Under the pieces are notes generated by a model that saw nothing but the letters and a program-made list of their open reading frames with translations, had not been told where the DNA came from and made no database searches. The position numbers were made by a program, and so were the translations under genes. Positions 1 to 13,950 of a DNA stretch of 64,000 nt are shown piece by piece (positions within the stretch are counted from its first letter, which is position 1; every line of letters begins with the position of its first letter). Source of the DNA: Brachynemurus nebulosus (lineage: Eukaryota; Arthropoda; Insecta; Neuroptera; Myrmeleontidae); assembly GCA_035578155.1 (NCBI GenBank), contig JAPWDM010000011.1:21986375-22050374 (forward strand), given 5' to 3'.

Positions 1-2772
1 AAAGCCATCCATATTCAATTATGACTACTATAGTTACTTAAGTCGTTATCATGTTCACTTTAACTGTATTGAAATAGCTTTCATTTTTACTTTCTGTATT
101 CAGAGAGATAATGACTGTAGTCATGTACATAGTTGACGCGCCATTCTATTCTATTCTAGTCGTTTGCAGCAATTATAACGACTCTTAACTGCGGTGCTGA
201 TAACACACTTTTGTGTTATCATATTATATTATGTATTACGAAGTACATAATATGTACTCTTATGTAACATAGACACGTTGTGGTATATATATAATATAAT
301 AAAATTCTATTTTGCTTCGTAATAAACGTTTTCCAAAATACAGATAATTCTCATTTTCTAAATGGAGATATAATATTTAGATATTATAATATCACAAAGG
401 ATGTCATTAAATTTCTGCTGTGAAAAACTAACTGATTTTAAATATGTATAATTTCTTATAAATATTTTAAAAGTACTCCTTTGAAAAGTTTTGCCACTTC
501 TATTAAAAACGTGTTGAAAGGATTACTTTGATATTTTACCAAAAGAGAATAATTAGTGGTAAAAATTTAATATATTTTGAAAATTTCATTAAATTACCTT
601 CTTTTTTTATGAAAAATTAAATAGTCTTTCCAAAAATAAGGGAAAAGATAAATTTATATTAGGATAATCAAATATAAACCAAAATATTTTTTGTAAAACG
701 GTTCCGTTGAGTACTTATAATTAATTCTTTTCAAGCTTTCATGAAAATTAGTGAGATAACATGAATTAATGTATTTTAATGTATAAAAGTGAAAAAAATA
801 TCGTTTTCGATACATTTAAATTTTTTTATTTCTTTTCTGTTTTTCTGTTTCTAAATAAACATGATAAAAAGAAACAAAACTGTTGTTTTACTTTTAGAAA
901 AGCTAACTTTTTTTTAAATTAATATATAATTAGTTCTATCAGCTTTACAGACATACGAAGCAAACAAAATATAATCGTCAAAAGAAAGGAAACGCAAGAA
1001 TTTTTAAAATTTTTTCCGTTTCTCCAAAGTTTGTGCCGTAATTAAAAACACTCCGACAATGAGCTTACAAAAAGCAATTTAAAATTTGAAATGTTATCAT
1101 AAATGTTATGATACTTCATTTAAGTTTAAAATATCCTAAGAACATGTGAATTTTTTTAAATCGTTTAGATTTTTTGTTGGTAACAAGTCATTAAGACCTA
1201 TATCAAAATAAAAGAAAGTATGATTGAACAGAAAGATTTTTTTTAATTCCAGCAGCAAAAAGTACACACTTCAAGCTTTAAAATGCTCTTTCCAAAATCA
1301 CTGTCAGACTATTTTTGATTGAAATACAATCTCTTGAGAAAATGACAAAAATTTTCAAAATTCTTGGTATTATTTCCTTAATTTTTTTTTAGTATATTTT
1401 ATTTGTTTCGCAAAAACTAACAAAAATAACTACATATTTTTTTATTAAAAATTAGGTTTCCTAAAACTAAAATAAGAATTTTTTATTCTTCTTTATCATG
1501 TTGTTTTTATTTTCACAAATTTTTTCATCTCAGTTTCTTTTTTCTTTGAAAATAGGATTAGGTACGTATACGCTTTGTAACGCAATCATAACAATTTTTT
1601 TTTCTTTGATGAAATTCAAAAAAGTCGAATACCTTATAATCACTTAATAAGCTTTTTCACGAAACATAACAAAAAAAAATAAAATCAAATTAAATTTTTG
1701 TGTAGGCAATATAAAATAAATAATACAAATTCTTTCAAATTCTGTGAAACGGAAGAGTGGTTGACTTCCAAGGTAATGTATTTATGTATAGAAACTAAAA
1801 TTTACTTTTTATTTCAATATTAGTAAGTGTATCGGAATAACACTGATATTAATTATAAAAATTTTTTAAATGATTTATTTAAGTAATAACATGCAAACTA
1901 ACCTCTCCTGTCGGGTTTAGGATAGTGTTTTATATCGTGTGATGTCTTTGAACCTGTCAAAGACTTCAAAATATTTTGTGGGAAGGGAGAGGGGGCAATG
2001 CATAGGGGTAGGGTATGGCTCTCTATGAAGTAAACATACGATATGACACAAGAAGGAGGCATAAACCGTGTAATTCTGGGGGGAATATTAACGTATGGAT
2101 AGTGGGAGTTGCAGCTGGTGCGAATCGCAGCCATAGTGTAATAAACTGGTGTGTCCGGGTCTAAACGGATATACATATATAGCATGTATTTTTTATATAT
2201 ACATCGAATATAACTTCAGACATCATTAAATGATGCGCGATAAAATTCTGAACACATACATATCGAAACTAAAACAACATGACAATTATGACGAAAATTA
2301 TATGCCCTGTAAAATGAGATAGTAAAAGTTGAAATCCGTAGTTTTTATTGGTACAGCTGCTTAGAGAATGTTTTTCTCTCTCTAAAGACGTCAAGAACAA
2401 ATGTTTATTGTTGCAGGTTAATGTAGAAATTATTTACTTTTAAGATTAGTGCAAAGTGTCCGGATCTAGACGGTTTTACGGTATATAAAATATTAATGCA
2501 CTCAAATAAAGAAAGTTTGAAAATTGAAAATTTGGAAGCAATTTTTTTCCTTGGAGACATTATAACTACAAAAATTTTGTTTACAGTTGCCCATATCAGT
2601 ACTCTCATTGAAATATAATTATGTAGGTATTTTTCATCATTATTCAAGGTTTTCAAAATTTTTTATTTTATATTTTTACATGTTTTCTGTTTTGTGCGTC
2701 ATTAGATAACAGTTAGATTGTTTTTACAAATAAAAGAAGCTTTGTGCAAATTAAAACTTTATTATATTAAAT
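1..2772. other. AT-rich intergenic DNA, no gene seen
   Basis: Very AT-rich sequence with many homopolymer runs. No reading frame has recognisable motifs. A short perfect hairpin (GATAACAC/GTGTTATC) lies near 198-220. The stretch 1900-2190 is somewhat richer in G and C, but its small open frame is not convincing. Confidence 0.6.
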
Positions 2773-2833
2773 TACATAATAATAAAGTATTTCCCCTTAA
2801 GGACCCACAAAAAAATAAAAATATAAAATATTC

Positions 2834-2875
2834 GCTAGACCGGTTTCGACTACTCTTGTAGTCCTCTTCAGTGGC
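2834..2875 (-). ncRNA. Hammerhead-like ribozyme motif (left arm)
   Basis: Read on the minus strand: GCCA, core CTGAAGA, one extra G, a 6-bp helix II (GACTAC/GTAGTC, loop AAGA), GAAA, self-complementary CCGG, and cleavage-site GTC followed by TAGC. Helix I is GCCA/TAGC with one C-A mismatch. Hammerhead motifs in Penelope terminal repeats are established knowledge. The extra base before helix II and the tiny helix III, which would probably pair between two copies, make activity uncertain. Confidence 0.5.
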
Positions 2876-3121
2876 ATAAAAAAATAAATAACCATAAATA
2901 TTACAAATATAATAAAACTAGAAAATATAAATATAGAAAATGAGAAATATCAAAAATGTAAATGTGATAAAATAAGGGAATAAAATTAATTATTCTAAAT
3001 AAAATTAGTATCCTAATCGTTTATCACATTTACATTTCTGATATTTCTCATTTTCTATATTTATATTTTCTAGTTTTATTATATTTGTGATTTTTATATT
3101 TATGGTTATTTATTTTTTTAT

Positions 3122-3163
3122 GCTACTGAAGAGGACTATAAAAGTAGTCGAAACCGGTCTAGC
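3122..3163 (+). ncRNA. Hammerhead-like ribozyme motif (right arm)
   Basis: Plus-strand counterpart of the left-arm motif: helix I GCTA (3122-3125) with TAGC (3160-3163), core CTGAAGA (3126-3132), helix II GACTA/TAGTC (3134-3138 with 3145-3149), GAAA (3150-3153), CCGG (3154-3157), and predicted cleavage after the C of GTC at 3159. Helix I is fully paired here. The self-complementary CCGG would suit a dimeric hammerhead. Confidence 0.55.
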
Positions 3164-3225
3164 GAATATTTTATATTTTTATGTTTTTGTGGGTCCTTAA
3201 GGGGAAGAAGTATATTATTATGTAT

Positions 3226-4977
3226 AGTCCAGCCCACAGTACGGCTCAGAATAGTGATTTGTATATTAAATTAGTTTAAAACGTAGTTAAAAGTAAAAAA
3301 TTACATAGACCAATAAAATATATTTTCTTGAAATAAAAGATAATTCTCAGAATCATAAATTTCCCCATAAACTTTAAGATTTCTAAACTTCTATCATAAA
3401 AACCAAAAGTAAAATTAGATACTATAATAAAATTTACTCATTAAGAAAAATGACTTTTCGACAATGAATCCTATCTTACCCTACTTACGTACACTGTATA
3501 TTAAGTGTATATAATACATAGCGGTGTATACATAACCTATTTTCAAATTAATTAAACTAATCAAGTTAAGTACAGAACTGTTTACTTTTTATTATCAGCG
3601 TCTCTCAAGTGTACAACAGTAATAATAGCATTTATTCCAACCATGTATATTATCATCTATCACCATCATATAATTTACAAGACACGTCAGTTCCATGTTG
3701 AACTGGTGCATGTACTCAAAATTTCAAAAAAATGAAAACGTAGTACAGTTTAAGTGATGGTGGCAGCGCCGGGTAAATAATTATTTTGAACCATCTGTGA
3801 CAGCTATTTCTTAATTACTTAAAACTCTTTTACTACTTTTTTATTATATTAAGGCGTGGGAAATAATTTCCCACTGTATTTCCGCACAATGTGGGCAATT
3901 GTTAATTTTTACATAGAGTTAACCGTGCACAAAATATTACTTTTAATAGTAGAAGTAGAAAAAAATTTATTTGTAACCAATTTCAAAAATTTTATGTACT
4001 GTCTTAAATTTATCCACGAAGCTCCAGATAAAATTTCAAGTCAAACGAATGAAAATTGCTGTAGTTATCTTGCCCACCATTTTGGCAAACGTACAAAGTC
4101 GTTTCAGAAATAGGATTCAAAACGAGTCTTAAAATATTTTCGCAGTCATAATTCCTTTTCAACATCATTTTAGAGGATAGGAAAATTTTTTTTAAAGTGA
4201 TGTAACATCTTAGAACATCCGGTATACCAATAAAACCACAGAATACAGAACGAACAGTAGTATGTCTATACTACTGAAACCAGTGTAACGACAAAGGACA
4301 GAAAATATCCCACCACTATATATGTGCACGCGGAGTTGTGTGTGGTAGTGCGATAGATGGTTGTGTGTATGGGTGTCTTGCATACGCATATAACATACCA
4401 CGTATACCGTGTCAACACAACGGCAACAATATGACAACAATTGAAACAAGCCCATTGATAGCTACTAAGTGAATGACAACATAGTTCTGTAAAATGCACA
4501 TGCTTGCCCATAAGTGACTGCAGAAAAGAGATAGTTGTATTCCTTCTTATGTTCTATGTATAAAACAATAGATATAGAAGATATAAAGTGAATACCATTA
4601 ATAAATTTTAATTTATCATAATATAAATGAAACACATGGTACAAAATTCAAAGATCCTCCTTCTTATTGCGTATTGTAATAAAATACAAATATTTCTCTT
4701 CCTTAACACGAAAATAAGAAGCAACAAGACTTCAAAGAAGAAACGAGCAGCAAGATATTTTTCTTAATCTCATGTTATATTTGTTATTCTATATTATTAT
4801 TACTATTATTATAAGGTACATAGGTAGCTAGTAAATATCTTCTACTTTAATTTCAATATATTCTTATTACCGTGCACTTTTCGTTCATCCACGAACGTAC
4901 CAGACAACTGTGTATTGTATAACAAAGCTCTCAGTTTGATCAAATAAAGTATGATATATATGTGCTTTATTTACTTC
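3226..4977. other. AT-rich intergenic DNA, no gene seen
   Basis: No recognisable coding, RNA or repeat signal. The small open frames at 3856-4113 and 4210-4511 carry no domain I recognise. Confidence 0.55.
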
Positions 4978-5554
<577 letters not shown>

Positions 5555-7212
5555 CTTTTCATGGAATTTTGCTATGGATATTTGTTTCTTACTTCATTGT
5601 TATCAATATTACAACCAATTTTCTTAATATAAAAGAAATATCTTGCTTTATTGCAGTAGGTGTACAGAATTATCAAATCTATCGACGGGTTACCACTGTT
5701 GTATTTACTTTACGATAAAGTATTATTTTACTTTATTTTGAACAAGTGCATAAAGTTTAAAATACATGTATTGTAAACTTTTTTTAGAGAAAATAAGGTA
5801 CACTAAAAACACTGTTTTTATATATACATACGGAATATTAATTAATTTTTAACTTTTAAATTCTTGAAACTTGTTACATGGTGTTAAAAGTCCAATTTTT
5901 GTTGGTTAATTCTTGAGATTTTGTTCAGAAATTGCATACAGTCATAGAAGAAGCTTAACTCTAAAGGAAACAATTAACAACAGTCAATGGAATATTCAAT
6001 GGTTTCTAGTACCTTAGAAAGTGGTGGAATGTGAAGTTAGCACGACATATTTTTGTTTTGGATTTTTTTGTTTTAAAATCGCAGACAATTTTTACTATGT
6101 ATCAGGTACGGTAGAACAACGCAAAATGCTACTGGAACAATCGTTTTTTAAAAATTAACAGAAAGCCGTGCCAACTTTACAGACACTATTGTATCCTTAA
6201 CCAAACTTTTTTACATACAGTTGGTTGTAGTTATAAAATTCAAAGTATGATGATAATTATTTACTGCACAAAACTGATTTTTCATTGAACTTATTTAAAA
6301 AAAAAAAATAAATAAGAAATAAGAAATAAGTATTATTGAGAAATATCATCAAAACAGAATCCTTAATGGAAAATATAATCTTAAAAATCGATTCAATGCA
6401 TCCCGCCATCGAAATGTATGTCATAAACATTTGAGAAGAGGAAAGGGCTAAGAGAGGTTTTGATTGGATTGAAAAAGCAAATTGTTTTAAAATGGAAATT
6501 TTAATTATAAAATCATTAGTAACGAAAAGTCAATTTGTTTTTGTAGTATGTAAAATGTATGTCAATGTGTTTGAAAGCTTTAAATATAGTAACAGTAAAT
6601 ACAAAGTGTCCCAGAATTATTATTCATATGTGATAAAAAAAACACACAAACACACGTCTTCCATCACAATTGTTTTATTTATGTGTAAACAAATACTACC
6701 AAATAATAATAGGCTTGATAGGATTCCTATCATGATAGTACTATCGCAAAAATACTTTCGTTGGATAAACGATCTTTAAGAGGTATAAACTACTACACAA
6801 TTACCACAATAAATTGGACATAGACTAGTTAGTAATTTTGATGGTCATCAACATACAATTGTTACTTGAGATAACCGTGATTCAAAATACCTACATCTAC
6901 AAAACTAGCACTTATTGGGACAATAGAGTTAAAATCAAGATAACTTCTATATTGATCCTCTTGAGAATTATTCTGTACATTATTTGAACAGTTAGTAATT
7001 TAAAGCAATATCTCAACTATATACTTATAGTTACTACATTACATGAGCTATCATTTGTTTTACAAGTCCAAATAGATATACCTCATTTCAGATACAATTG
7101 ATCATGCGTTTTCGTTAAAAAATTAAATAATTCTTATATTCGAAACAAATCAATCTTCTATTCTTTTCTAAAAACAAACTGCAAATTTAAAATTTACGTA
7201 AATGCAATAATG

Positions 7213-7213
<1 letters not shown>
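5555..7213. other. AT-rich intergenic DNA, no gene seen
   Basis: No recognisable gene or long inverted repeat. The open frames at 5521-5718 and 6492-6779 have no domain, and their composition matches the surroundings. Confidence 0.5.
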
Positions 7214-7300
<87 letters not shown>

Positions 7301-7341
7301 ATATATATATATATATATACATATATACATATATATATGTA

Positions 7342-7400
<59 letters not shown>

Positions 7401-7690
7401 TTATGTATTTATGTATCAGCACGATAGCTCTTCAGGAAAAACTGCTAGTTTTACGAAATTTGGTGACAACGTTGGAAGTCCAAAAATCTTGGATGAGTTC
7501 TTCAACCAAAAACGTCGGAGCTCAGGAACATGGTTTTTTGAGGATTTTTCGTGAAAATGAGTTTTTGGACAAAATTTTCTATAATTTAAAAGTTTTTGCC
7601 ACATTTTATTACATCATTGCGAAGACGGGAAAAAATCACATAAAAAAGGTTTTTAAACTTTTATTCTACGTTTACTAGTTTTTGAGAAAA
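7214..7690 (+). repeat. TA-centred dispersed repeat, copy 2
   Basis: A long TA/TATG microsatellite (7216-7415) is followed by the right block of the family (ACGAAATTTGGTGACAACG and onward). Homology fades after about 7690, and the left block is missing. It is more diverged than copies 1 and 3. Confidence 0.6.
7216..7415. repeat. (TA)n/(TATG)n microsatellite
   Basis: About 200 bp of TA units interrupted by GTATATGT and ATACATATATAC blocks. Confidence 0.95.
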
Positions 7691-8830
7691 TAAGAAAAAA
7701 AAAGTCAATTTATTTTCTATAATTTTAGTGTGTTTACAACTATGTTGTATGTGTATAATCATATAATGTGTATGTATGTATGTATATAACTGCAATAGTG
7801 AGATAGACGGATGTGGATATACATACCTACTTGTATTGGTCAAAAGATGTCGGCATCTGAATGTATTCGTGAAGCAAAATCTTTATAGGATGAATGTACC
7901 AAAAGTTGGTCAGTAAAGCCTTTTGGTACTTTTAAAATACAAAATCAATTATATAAACAACTATATATTTCAATTAATAGAGGATCTACGGATTACTTAT
8001 CAATTTTATTGTAGAATCGTTTCTGTTTACTTTTTCCCTAAATCGGTCACATGTGTCATGTTGCTAGTTTTGGATATTCTTGACCTTAAGATTGACCTAC
8101 GCTAAAAAAAGTTAACGTTTGTTAGTTGCATAATATGAATACTAACATGAGTACTACTAATTGATGGCAATCAATAAAAAATAATTTAATTTCTTTGAAA
8201 GAATTGGTTTAATTTTTGCCGTAAAAAGTGAACAATCCTCAAATAAAATATTGATCTGGAGACGAAAAATACTTTCTAGACGTATTTAATGCTAATAAAT
8301 AATATAAATCTACAAAATTATTCAAAATAATCTGAAAAAGCCGAAATAAACCAGTTAGTGCTTATAATGTATCAAATTGAGGATTCTTTTAATAAAATCA
8401 TCTGCTTTCAAACATGTACACATTTATAGAAAATAAATTTCTTATTTATAAGTTCTTTTAAACCGAAGTTCTCAATTTTTATGGACTAATATCCTTTGGA
8501 AACTAGTCCATAAAAATAGGGAACTTCGGTTTAAAAAACATATACGTAATTGTATTATCCTAAGAAACTTAATATAAAGTTTATAAATTTATTATTATTT
8601 AAAGAAAAAATATAGATCCAGTTTAGGTCCGTCTACCCCATAGGCTAAGAAACACTACTAGATATTTTGTTTAAATGCATTATTTGTGTCATTGATGATA
8701 GGTATATTGATATGGAACCAATTTAACGCCTTATATAGTACAAAATGTATATATACGTATATCTATGTGTGTGAATGTATTTGTACCTCTAATATACATA
8801 TTTTTCAAATAAGTACATAACTGTTGACAG
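7691..8830. other. AT-rich intergenic DNA, no gene seen
   Basis: Apart from the hairpin at 8457-8538, no gene or repeat is recognisable. Confidence 0.5.
8457..8538. repeat. Short perfect-stem palindrome
   Basis: AACCGAAGTTC and TTTTTATGGACTA are mirrored by TAGTCCATAAAAA and GAACTTCGGTTT. This gives a stem of more than 30 bp around a loop of about 14 bases. It could be a small MITE or a structured transcript; no target duplication is evident. Confidence 0.6.
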
Positions 8831-9347
<517 letters not shown>

Positions 9348-10409
9348 TGATTTCGTATAGTTTTGACAACGAAACCATTATAAAATCGGTGTGTCGGTCT
9401 CAACTATTATAAACTACAAGGCCGCAATAATAACAATTTTGTTATTGAGGGATTGTTTTTAAAAACTGTTGCTGATTTTTTTTAACTCAGTTAAAATGTA
9501 AAAGGTTTGAAGGAGGTAAAGGAGTGTTTGTTTGAAAATAAACAATTTATATTCAAAACAACTGTTATAATTTCAAAAATAAAAAAATATTTTGCAAAGT
9601 AAAATATTGGTTTTACAATATTATAGTCATTTTCATAATTAACGATTACCTTCGTAACATGTATCTACATTTTCAAAAAGAAGCAAATTGGATAATTTAA
9701 CTTTTTTCACAAAGAAAACAAGAATTTTAGAATGATGTTAATTAAGACCAAACGTAGCTTGATAAAGAAACTGCTTTTTATCATTCTAACATTATATTAT
9801 TTTCATCAATTTTAAAATACTTTATGTTGTAGTATTTATAATGTATCTAATCACCTTGTAGAGAAATCTAAAAATCAAAGCTCACAAAGAATTATTTTTT
9901 AAATTGAATTAAATCATTTTTCCCGTATACAATACGATACATAATCCATCCCAAAGGATACAATTTATTATCCATGTAGCAACTTTATAATAAATTACGT
10001 ACCGGGAAAACCGTATAAATGATTTAATCCACTTTATTCCAGTTGTCCAGTGACATAATATCCAAAACAATACAAGACAATCAAGAGTAAATGCTACACA
10101 AATACTACAAATAGTTTATTTATTCTCAACGTCATTTATATTCTAAGTACAGTAAGACACCAGTTCCGTCAAAAGAAAAGCAAAAAATGATGCTTGTATT
10201 GCCTGTATTACTAAAGACACGTTACAAAGTTTTTGGAGATGATCTTTTGAATCCAAGTTGTAAAAAATTTATTTTGTGATTGAGGAATTAGTAACAATTT
10301 AACAAATAGATAATTTGGAAACATCTACCATTTGTTGTCTATCGTTAACTGATAGAAATACTGAATTTTTTTATTTCCGCTTCAAAACGATGATTTTAAC
10401 TTGTTACAA
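9348..10409. other. AT-rich intergenic DNA with a small inverted repeat
   Basis: No gene seen. An imperfect inverted repeat (AAATCATTTTTCCCGTATAC near 9912, its counterpart ending near 10021) could be a MITE of about 115 bp. Confidence 0.45.
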
Positions 10410-11150
10410 AGGACAATGGGCAAAACTATATGGGGAGCTGCCCCCTAGCGCCCAGGGTTGAGACCGGTGCCGATCGATAGCCCTGGTCAAGTAGTCCAAC
10501 TTTGTCACTGGGCACATTCATGGAGAACTTGGCCTTCAAAAGTTATAGGGCGTCAAATGTACAAAAAGTCTCCACGTGGCCATAGCCAAACGGGATACTC
10601 TGTATAGATACAAATGGGTTATGAGACATGTCGTGGGCCGACCTATCACTGTGTAAAACTACTTTCCTGACAAGTGGCCTAATCTCGTTTTTTCGTGGTC
10701 TATGGCAGAAGACGTACCGAGCGGCTTCAAACCTGTACATTGGGAGTACCCGAAGAGAAGTTTGGGAGTCCTACCGGTGGTGATTTCTGGCAGACCCCTT
10801 GGTAGACTGCCGAAATAAGGTAGTCCGAAGTGCACCCTCCCGAAGGGGACTCTAATGCTCGGTGCAGGTCAACACACATCGTTTCCTTAAGAAATGGCCA
10901 CGTGGAGTATGCAAAACTTACTGCACATCAGAACTTTTGAAGGCCAAGTTCTCCATACCTAAGATGGGTATATTTGTGACCTACTGGGTGTGACCTACCT
11001 GAGAGCGTACCCAGAATGGCATTATAATGTGAATAGAGAACGAATACCAACATCAGCATTCTAATGTGAACACAACAAGATTATATCGGAGCGAGAGTGA
11101 AGTGGGATCGTACCGAGAGCGGAGCGTTAATGTACATCGGCCATTAATCG
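10410..11150. other. GC-richer island, unknown, with internal inverted repeat
   Basis: The composition is clearly richer in G and C than on either side, with sharp edges. A 25-bp block near 10518-10545 (AACTTGGCCTTCAAAAGTT) recurs inverted at about 10930-10955, and CTCCACGTGGCC near 10572 recurs inverted at about 10895, so the two ends of the 435-bp interior are inverted copies. A 65-codon minus-strand frame (10543-10740) has no domain I recognise. It could be the untranslated end of a retroelement or a fragment of other origin. Confidence 0.4.
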
Positions 11151-12029
11151 TGTAAGAAAGTCATGTATATATATTGTTAATGATATTACAGTATCGACAA
11201 TACGTATTTTAATACACGCGTACAATGAAGAATTTAGATTTTCTATGGGACTTACCATTATGTAGCAATAAAAATACTGGATATTAGGTATAATTACTGG
11301 CGTCTGAAAATATTTTTGGAAATTTATTTATTTGTTTATTAATTTTTTTTATAATGAAGTTGATTATAAGTATTTTGGAATGTAACTCCCAAAATGGATA
11401 CTCAAAATATATAGGCTCACCTTGTTTTTACTCCCTATTTTATTTTTTAAAGTATAAAACAACAAAATTGTTAAATATATTTAACTAAAATAAAATTACG
11501 TAGATACCAGATACCTCAATGAAAATTGTTTAAATTGAATTCAGTTTTATACAAATCTCTTAATCCAACCATTTATAATATAAATTCTATTATAAACTTA
11601 ACAATAAACAAATAGAGTTATATCGTTATCCTTTGTCTCTAGAGAACCGCTTAGTTGAAAATTCAAAAAGAAATTTTACGAATTTATAATAATTTTGAAA
11701 GGATATTTTAAACTGTAATATAGCTTTAGCTGACAATACATTCAAAAGCTACCAAACAAAGTATAAATAGAATTAAATTTGGCTTACACAGAATTATGAA
11801 AGTAACTTAAGGTAAAAATAAGGAAAATTATTGTAAAACACAAGGTGATAAGATGCCATCTTCAACTTCGGCCAAATCTTCGACTTTTTTTCCGTCGAAG
11901 CTTCGATCAGACACTACAATTTACAAATCAGTCAGAATGCTCTGCAACCGACTGAAATTATTTATCATTAATTTATTACTGACTGTTAATTACTAATTAT
12001 ATAATAAATTAACTATAAATGAGTACAAA
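11151..12029. other. AT-rich intergenic DNA, no gene seen
   Basis: No recognisable coding or RNA signal. Confidence 0.5.
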
Positions 12030-12363
12030 AAGTAAAGTAAAAAAAATGTTTTTTAAGAAAGAGCTTTTATTTATAAATGAGCTAAAAAAAATAAAATAAC
12101 TTTTGAGTGAAGTTTGAAGCGATATTTAACATAATTTATAAAAGCTTGAGGCGTTATCATTAATTATTTCTGTTTTGGATATAAGTGTAGCTATTTTACT
12201 TTTCAGTAGTTACCAAATTTAATTAAACGCCTCAAGCTTTTAGAAATTATGTTGCATATTGCTTCAAACTTCACTCAAAAGTTATTATATTTTTTTTAGC
12301 CCATTATAAAAGCTTTTTCTTAAAAAACATTTTTTTTTACTTTATTTAATTTTCTACTTTTTA
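12030..12363. mobile_element. Foldback/MITE of about 330 bp
   Basis: The left arm (about 12030-12160) is mirrored by the right arm (about 12225-12363). Matching blocks include AACTTTTGAGTGAAGTTTGA against its complement, AAGCTTGAGGCGTT against AACGCCTCAAGCTT, and TTTTTTAAGAAA against TTTCTTAAAAAA. There is no coding capacity. A target duplication is not clear. Confidence 0.65.
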
Positions 12364-13252
12364 GTCTGATTACAGTTAATTTAAAAAAAATTAAAGAAGC
12401 AATTTTTTACCTATATTTTAATCGGTTAATTTACCCTAATCAGACATAACTATGGAAACAAAAAATTGCAATGTAAAATCAATGGACAATATTTGGCAAT
12501 TCGAAATATCAAAAAGTTGCATAGGACTAAAAATCAACAATTTTGGTTTGAGGCGAATTAGGTAAAAACTAATTATACAATATTGCATTGTCATCAAGGT
12601 TAGACACGTATGCAAAATTTGAAACCTCTACCTCAATTATAACCTGTCTAAATTTTGATTCCAAGATTTGATCTAAACCAACATATTAACATAGCAAGTT
12701 AAATAAAAGCTTTGAATAAAAAAGACAGGTACCGCAAACATCTAGAAACAGTTTACAATTCATTATAATTATGCAAAATTTAATTTCAGTATTATTACCG
12801 ACTAACTAATATCACCAGCTACCTCAATATAACTTTGTCTAATTCGCGTACTTATTCTGTTCAAGTATCTATCTACCTATACTTATATATTTCTTTTTAT
12901 TAAAATAATGAGTCATAGTCTATTGCAGATTAATTCAATATCTACCTACTTTTTTCACATTTCCGTTGTAAAGTTGCTAGAAGTAATGTTGAGCAGTTTG
13001 ACTATCTTGTGAAATCTCCAAAATTGGTGCTTCCAGGATTGGCGCTCTATAGTACGTGTACGTGTATAATCAACTCTGTATCCATTTTGTATGTATATTC
13101 CTTTATAAAACAGTAGAAAACGGACAATATTTTAATTCAGTTTAAATTTTTGAAAAGTTTATGATTGTAAAATGTACCAGTTTGAAAACTGTATAAATTG
13201 TTTCACAGGATGCTCTTATTTATTGTTCTGTTATAATTAGCAGATTTTTCTT
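12364..13252. other. AT-rich intergenic DNA, no gene seen
   Basis: No recognisable gene, RNA or structured repeat. Confidence 0.5.
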
Positions 13253-13256
13253 TTAA

Positions 13257-13942
13257 GGTACCATCACAGTGTGATTGGCCAAAAAATAGTCAATTTTCGC
13301 GATTTTTTTCGGATGGATAGGATAGGGGAATGGGGATGAAGTTTTTTTACGATTAATACCACTATTTAACAATACAAAAATATTCTTTTTATTCATTTTT
13401 ATTTATTTTTAATAATTATTACAATTTTTTGAAAAAAGTGTCTTTAAAAAAGGGCGGCAATTGGTACCCACGATTGCGGCCGCAGTTTTCACTTGGAAAA
13501 GAAAAATCAAATAGATTTTGAATCTGTAGGTAAGCCGCTATGTACCTACGGGAGCTTTTTTTTGAAATCTTCCTATTTTTCCTCACGGAAAACTATAAAA
13601 AATTTTGTACTTTTTATTCAAACCGCTGCCATTTTATCAAATTTCAAAAAAAAGCTCCCATAGTAACATAGCGTCTTACCTACAAATTGATAATCTATTT
13701 GATTTTTTTTTCAAATGAAAACTGCGGCTGCAAATTGTGGGCACCAATTTCCACCCTTTTTTAAAGACACTTTTTTCGAAAAATTATAATAATTATTAAA
13801 AATAAATAAAAATGAATATTTTTGTATTGTTAGATAGTGGTATTAATCGTAAAAAAATTCATCCCCATTCGCCCATCCTATCCATCCGAAAAAATATCGC
13901 GAAAATTGACTATTTTTCGGCCGATCACACTGTGATGGTACC
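13257..13942. mobile_element. TTAA-flanked 686-bp foldback transposon
   Basis: Almost the whole length is a palindrome. The ends are GGTACCATCACAGTGTGAT and its complement, and TTAA flanks both sides (13253-13256, 13943-13946), the target duplication expected of piggyBac-type insertion. A two-base TA duplication cannot be excluded because the flank is palindromic. The arms contain GCGGCCGCAGTTTTCA-like blocks and share the end pattern (GTGTGAT, then a GGCC/CGCC block) with the elements at 31033 and 53080. No coding capacity. Confidence 0.7.
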
Positions 13943-13950
13943 TTAACATA

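Larger units (their letters stand above)
2773..3225. mobile_element. Non-autonomous Penelope-derived foldback
   Basis: A roughly 450-bp near-palindrome. The left arm (2773 to about 2965) is the reverse complement of the right arm (about 3030-3225), with a short AT-rich centre. Both arms contain ACCGGTTTCGAC followed by CTCTTCAG or its complement, a block very similar to the terminal repeats of the Penelope-like element at 14241-21325. No protein is encoded. I infer a pair of inverted Penelope terminal repeats that lost the body of the element. A MITE of other origin that resembles it by chance is less likely, because a hammerhead-like core is present in each arm. Confidence 0.7.

Noticed and set aside
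7168..7678. Several open frames of alternating Ile and Tyr
   Set aside because: They are translations of the TA microsatellite. The same applies to frames at 5111-5356, 34195-34404 and 48782-49015.
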